A stretch of DNA of 8,030 bases from Acidobacteriaceae bacterium (GTDB lineage Bacteria > Acidobacteriota > Terriglobia > Terriglobales > Acidobacteriaceae), in contig PLKY01000320.1 in NCBI GenBank assembly GCA_003140785.1, positions 199 through 8,228 of the forward strand. Reading direction: 5' to 3'. Under the pieces are notes generated by a model. That model was given only the letters and a program-made list of their open reading frames with translations. It was not told the DNA's origin and did not search any database. Shown one piece after another: positions 5,226 to 8,030 of the stretch; position 1 is the stretch's first letter; each line of letters opens with the position of its first letter. The position numbers and the translations under genes are program-made.

Positions 5226-7064
5226 ATGATTCTGCGCTCCGCCACAGCCTCTGCCGCCCTTTTCCTTTGCTCTGTGCCTCACGCGCTTCTTGCGCAGACC
5301 GCTTCCGACTGGCGTACACCGACCGAGATCAGCGGCTACCGCACAACGCCGGATTATGCGGAGACAGTGGCGTATCTAGAACGCGTGGCCGCGGCCGCGC
5401 CGGGGCGGGTGAAGATCGAGAACTTCGGCAAGACGGGCGAAGGCCGCGATTTGAAGATTGTGATCGCTTCAAAGGATGGGATGTTCGATCCTGCGGCGAT
5501 TCATGCCTCGGGGCGTGCGATTTTGCTGGTGCAGAACTCGATCCACGCGGGCGAAATGGATGGGAAGGATTCGTGCCTCGCGCTGCTCCGCGACATTGTG
5601 ATTGCGAAGACCAAGGCGGCGCTTTTGGATCATGTCGTCTTCGTGTTCATCCCCGTCTACAACATCGATGGGCACGAGCGGCGGTCGGCCTACAACCGCA
5701 TCAACCAGAACGGACCGGAGGTGATTGGCTGGCGCGGTAACGGAAGCAACATCAATTTGAACCGCGACTACATGAAGGCCGACGCTCCGGAGACGCGCGC
5801 GTTCCTGAAGATGTTTCATCGCTGGATGCCGGACTTTTTCGTCGACGATCACGTGACCGATGGCGCGGACTTTCAGTACGACGTGACCTTCAATGCGGAT
5901 TCGACACCGGACGTAGCGCCCGAAACGGCAAAGTGGATTCGCGAAAGCGTGACGCCGGAGCTGGAGCACCAGTTGGATGCCGCCGGACATGTGGCCTTTC
6001 CTGACCTGATCAACTTGAACGACGACACGAACCCGGCGAAGGGGCTGACGAACATTTCGAATCCGCCGCGGTTTTCGACCGGGCAGATGATTCTTGAAAA
6101 TCGGCCTGGCCTGCTGGTAGAGCTGCACATGCTAAAGGATTACAAAACGCGTGTGACGGGGAATTATGAAATTCTACGAGCACTGCTCGAGGTGATGAAT
6201 CCTGATGCGGCTAAACTGATTGCGCTGAATCGCGACGCCGATGCTGATGCAGCGAAACTCGGCGCGCATGCGCTGGGCAACGCGCAGTTCCCTCTCGCTA
6301 TTGGCTGGGGCGAGGAGACGACGCCGGTGGTATTTCGCGGCTACCGGTATGAGCGCGCGCTGAGCGAAATCTCCGGATCGATGTGGGTGAGCTACACGCA
6401 CGAACCGTGGAACACGACGTTGCCGCTGACGAATGAGGCCAAGGTAGCGCTGTCGACCACGCCCCCGGCGGCCTACATCATTCCGCCGCAGTGGACGCAC
6501 GTGATTGACGTGCTGGCCGCCCACGATGTGGCGATGCGGCGCACCACCGCAGCGTGGACAGGCAAGGTGGAGCGATATCGCTGTACAGGCATGCAGTGGC
6601 AGGGGCCTCCATTTGAGGGACGTCATCCGATTTTTCACGGCGAAGGAGCAGGCGCGGAGCCGGGGAAATTTGGGACCTGCGCGCTAACCACGGAGAGCCT
6701 GACTTTTCCCGCAGGCTCGGTGGTGGTGACGCTCGACCAGCGGCTGTCGAAAGTCGCGATTCAATGGCTCGAGCCGGAGGCGCCTGATTCGGCTGTGCGA
6801 TGGGGTTTCTTTGATCCGATTTTCGAACAACGAGAGTACGGCGAGGCGTATGTGCTGGAGAAGCTGGCCCGCGAAGAGATGGCCAAAGATCCCCCGCTGA
6901 AAGCCGAGTTCGAGCAACGCATCCAGTCCGATCCGCGCTTTGCCGCCAGCCCCACAGCACGCCTGGAATTCTTCTACGAGCGCTCGCCATGGTTCCTGGA
7001 CAACCGCGTCGGCGAGTATCCCGTGGGACGCTTGCTCTCGCTTGACGGTCTGCCACTCGAATAG
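5226..7064 (+). CDS. Secreted M14 family zinc carboxypeptidase
   Basis: A 612-aa exported metallopeptidase expected to trim residues from the C-terminus of peptides outside the cytoplasm; its specificity is unknown. A signal peptide covers about residues 1-23 (ILRSATASAALFLCSVPHAL core, likely cleaved after LLA and before QTASDW). The M14 catalytic domain spans about 38-325. Zinc ligands are H107 and E110 in SIHAGEMDGKDS and H209 in DDHVTDG. N179-R180 in NINLNRDYM match the substrate carboxylate-binding Asn-Arg pair, and E299 in LLVELHMLKDY is the likely general base. So all catalytic elements are present. Residues about 330-612 form a long C-terminal region with no motif I recognise, a known feature of this large bacterial M14 subgroup. 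The start is ATG 5226, chosen for the signal peptide; GAGG lies 10 nt upstream and is only a weak ribosome binding site. It diverges from the uma2 gene and looks monocistronic. Confidence 0.92.
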   Translation: MILRSATASAALFLCSVPHALLAQTASDWRTPTEISGYRTTPDYAETVAYLERVAAAAPGRVKIENFGKTGEGRDLKIVIASKDGMFDPAAIHASGRAILLVQNSIHAGEMDGKDSCLALLRDIVIAKTKAALLDHVVFVFIPVYNIDGHERRSAYNRINQNGPEVIGWRGNGSNINLNRDYMKADAPETRAFLKMFHRWMPDFFVDDHVTDGADFQYDVTFNADSTPDVAPETAKWIRESVTPELEHQLDAAGHVAFPDLINLNDDTNPAKGLTNISNPPRFSTGQMILENRPGLLVELHMLKDYKTRVTGNYEILRALLEVMNPDAAKLIALNRDADADAAKLGAHALGNAQFPLAIGWGEETTPVVFRGYRYERALSEISGSMWVSYTHEPWNTTLPLTNEAKVALSTTPPAAYIIPPQWTHVIDVLAAHDVAMRRTTAAWTGKVERYRCTGMQWQGPPFEGRHPIFHGEGAGAEPGKFGTCALTTESLTFPAGSVVVTLDQRLSKVAIQWLEPEAPDSAVRWGFFDPIFEQREYGEAYVLEKLAREEMAKDPPLKAEFEQRIQSDPRFAASPTARLEFFYERSPWFLDNRVGEYPVGRLLSLDGLPLE

Positions 7065-7196
7065 CCAGCCGCCGTTTCAAGGAAAAGGCCGCGCCAACTT
7101 CCCTGACACGTGAAACTATTTCGCACCGGCCCCAGTTTTCGATTGCAGAATTTCCCGTTTCGCCGTACCTTTTGTCCGAGCTTCCATCTCAATCCC

Positions 7197-7200
7197 GGAG
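7197..7200 (+). promoter_or_regulatory. Ribosome binding site deciding the start of the small membrane protein
   Basis: GGAG ends 8 nt before ATG 7209. The open frame continues upstream to an ATG at 7110, but that 33-residue extension is basic and unlike a membrane protein beginning. This site therefore favours 7209 as the true start. Confidence 0.65.
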
Positions 7201-7208
7201 TGTCCTCT

Positions 7209-7526
7209 ATGCACTTTCTCGCGCTACTCCTGCAGGACCAGCCCGACACGACCGCGGGCTTGCATGTACTCATGGCCATGCTTGCGATCATGCCCATCAT
7301 CATCCTGGTGGTGGTCGCAATCGTCATTGTGCCTTTTTGGTTCATTTGCAAAAAGGCTGGCTATTCTCCCTGGCTCTCAATGCTGTGCCTGATTCCATCA
7401 ATAGGCATGCTCGTTTTGCTTTACGTGCTGGCCTTTGGGGAATGGAAGGTCGTGCCCGCGTCGCAGCAAGCCTGGACGCCGACACCATACCCCCCACAGC
7501 CGCCCACAATCCCTCCCCAGGTGTGA
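7209..7526 (+). CDS. Small two-helix membrane protein of unknown function
   Basis: A 105-aa predicted inner-membrane protein whose function I cannot name. A very hydrophobic helix spans about residues 19-46 (HVLMAMLAIMPIIILVVVAI core). A short basic/aromatic loop (CKKAGYSPW, 47-55) leads into a second helix at about 56-77, followed by FGEWKVVP. The last 20 residues are rich in Pro, with aromatic and Gln residues (TPTPYPPQPPTIPPQV), and probably extend into the cytoplasm or periplasm as a flexible tail. The 'AGYSPWLSML...IP...LLYVLAFGEW' arrangement recurs in small uncharacterised bacterial membrane proteins; I know this pattern as common but not its role. The start is fixed by GGAG 8 nt upstream. 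It stands 144 bp after the M14 gene and 64 bp before the gltX remnant, all on the same strand; no strong promoter is seen in the 144-bp gap. Confidence 0.72.
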   Translation: MHFLALLLQDQPDTTAGLHVLMAMLAIMPIIILVVVAIVIVPFWFICKKAGYSPWLSMLCLIPSIGMLVLLYVLAFGEWKVVPASQQAWTPTPYPPQPPTIPPQV

Positions 7527-7557
7527 CCCGGGACATGGCTTGAATGGAGGGAGCGAA

Positions 7558-7566
7558 TGCTAGCAT
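7558..7566 (+). promoter_or_regulatory. Putative extended -10 upstream of the gltX remnant and glnS
   Basis: TGCTAGCAT fits an extended -10 (TGnTAGCAT) and ends 24 nt before the ATG of the gltX fragment. If active it would now drive glnS through the remnant. It is the same string type as at 5151-5159. No convincing -35 is present. Confidence 0.3.
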
Positions 7567-7590
7567 CGTGAATGGGAAGTTACCTCAACG

Positions 7591-7866
7591 ATGCCTGATT
7601 CAGCTCCCTCGATAGCCACGACTCAACGCGTCCGTTTCGCCTCTTCTCCCACCGGCTATCGGCACGTAGGCGGCGTCCCCACATCCCTCTTCAACTGGCT
7701 TTTTGCCCGCTATACTGCCGTGACCTCCGTGCGGCCCAATGATGGCGCGGATTTCGAGCGGCCGTCTCATGCCACGGCCAGCCACGGCCGCGAGCTCTGC
7801 CACGCCCGCATCAATCAGGCCGATTTCCACTTCCATTTTTCAATTGAGTTCATTCCCCGTACATAA
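7591..7866 (+). pseudogene. Truncated glutamyl-tRNA synthetase (gltX) N-terminal remnant
   Basis: A 91-codon open frame whose residues 13-40 are plainly the N-terminus of a GluRS. VRFASSPTGYRHVGG (14-28) and TSLFNWLFAR (31-40) match the class I catalytic start, usually VRFAPSPTGxLHVGGARTALFNWLFAR. Weaker similarity continues to about residue 59, where TSVRPNDGADFERPS can be laid beside the usual TFVLRIEDTDxERS. After that no synthetase sequence is recognisable, and the frame stops at 7864-7866. About 400 residues of a normal 470-500-residue enzyme are missing. The HIGH-type motif HVGG survives, but the Arg after GG in the family's GGAR is changed to Pro and other conserved residues are substituted, so it cannot be an active synthetase. 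It lies 28 bp upstream of glnS. It could still be translated as a short peptide; an intact gltX is presumably elsewhere. Confidence 0.75.
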
Positions 7867-7881
7867 GGAATCACAGCCCCA

Positions 7882-7885
7882 AGGA
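7882..7885 (+). promoter_or_regulatory. Ribosome binding site of glnS
   Basis: AGGA (within AAGGAA) ends 9 nt before ATG 7895, a standard spacing that supports this start for glnS. Confidence 0.6.
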
Positions 7886-7894
7886 AACGCAATC

Positions 7895-8030
7895 ATGACC
7901 AACTCGAATCCGAAAAGCCAAGACACTCGAAATCAGGACGCTCCAACTTCTGACGCTCGCCCCTCGACCAACTTCCTCCACGATCTCATCGCCGAGGATG
8001 TGCGCACCAGAAAGTACGGCGACGCTTTAA
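7895..8030 (+). CDS. glnS: Glutaminyl-tRNA synthetase GlnS, N-terminal part (runs off right edge)
   Basis: Only 45 codons are visible. After a polar, probably disordered leader of about 23 residues (NSNPKSQDTRNQDAP...), the sequence STNFLHDLIAEDVRTRKYGD matches the family's N-terminal block, which in E. coli reads NFIRQIIDEDLASGKH and leads straight into RFPPEPNGYLHIGHAKSI just beyond the edge. The enzyme charges tRNA(Gln) with glutamine. Its presence means the host need not rely only on the GatCAB transamidation route for Gln-tRNA(Gln). The start ATG has AAGGAA at proper spacing. A possible internal promoter lies within the gltX remnant: TATACT at 7711-7716 with TTCAAC at 7690-7695, though the 15-nt spacing is short. 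The call depends on a short stretch but is supported by the synthetase remnant upstream. Confidence 0.82.
   Translation, partial: MTNSNPKSQDTRNQDAPTSDARPSTNFLHDLIAEDVRTRKYGDAL

Noticed and set aside
5142..5282. 47-residue N-terminal extension of the Uma2 protein
   Set aside because: It overlaps the divergent M14 gene start, is unlike the family, and the standard Uma2 beginning is at ATG 5141.
6687..6727. Inverted repeat GAGCCTG/CAGGCTC with outer CCAC/GTGG inside the M14 gene
   Set aside because: A 7-bp stem with a 10-nt loop in GC-rich coding sequence, with no T-run, no direct repeats and no break in protein similarity; most likely chance.
7144..7172. TTGCAG-N17-TACCTT as a promoter for the small membrane protein
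   Set aside because: Both hexamers match the consensus at only about half of the positions; too weak to list.
7600..7836. 78-codon open frame on the minus strand opposite the gltX remnant
   Set aside because: No recognisable motif; the plus-strand frame has clear GluRS similarity and explains the region.

Overview
This window looks like ordinary chromosome of a GC-rich Acidobacteriota bacterium, probably Acidobacteriaceae/Terriglobales. That placement is inferred from the flavour of the proteins (FtsH, TilS, IspF with a C-terminal tail, an acidobacterial-type Uma2 protein, a large secreted M14 peptidase) and not from a marker gene. No prophage, CRISPR array, insertion sequence, tRNA or rRNA is visible. 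Most of the window is housekeeping; the unusual signals are small and sit inside or beside those genes.

Layout. Positions 1-2443 (minus strand) carry tilS followed by ftsH. TilS is tRNA(Ile) lysidine synthetase; FtsH is the membrane AAA+ protease, of which only the first 257 residues are present because the gene runs off the left edge. Diverging from tilS across about 100 bp, the plus strand carries a GNAT acetyltransferase (2545-3015), ispD (3093-3848) and ispF (3907-4524). The last two encode two enzymes of the MEP isoprenoid pathway. A minus-strand Uma2-family nuclease-like gene (4629-5141) converges on ispF. A secreted M14 zinc carboxypeptidase (5226-7064, plus) diverges from it. Next come a 105-residue two-helix membrane protein (7209-7526), a decayed N-terminal fragment of glutamyl-tRNA synthetase (7591-7866) and the start of glnS, glutaminyl-tRNA synthetase (7895 to the right edge).

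Most notable observations. (1) ispD contains an in-frame 54-bp insertion (3159-3212). It can fold into a nested hairpin, is bracketed by near-identical 9-bp direct repeats, and adds 18 residues inside the CTP-binding loop. It resembles the protein-embedded palindromic elements known from Rickettsia. (2) A truncated gltX sits directly upstream of intact-looking glnS, as if most of a gltX gene had been deleted. (3) Four genes without a Shine-Dalgarno sequence (tilS, GNAT, ispD, uma2) each have a -10-like hexamer 6-9 nt before the start codon, suggesting leaderless or near-leaderless transcripts. ftsH, ispF, the small membrane protein and glnS have recognisable ribosome binding sites instead. (4) The Uma2 protein has Tyr where the family's metal-binding Asp is expected.

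Functionally the window covers RNA decoding (tilS, glnS, gltX remnant), membrane protein quality control (ftsH), isoprenoid precursor synthesis (ispD, ispF) and extracellular peptide hydrolysis (M14). No single new multi-gene system is evident.
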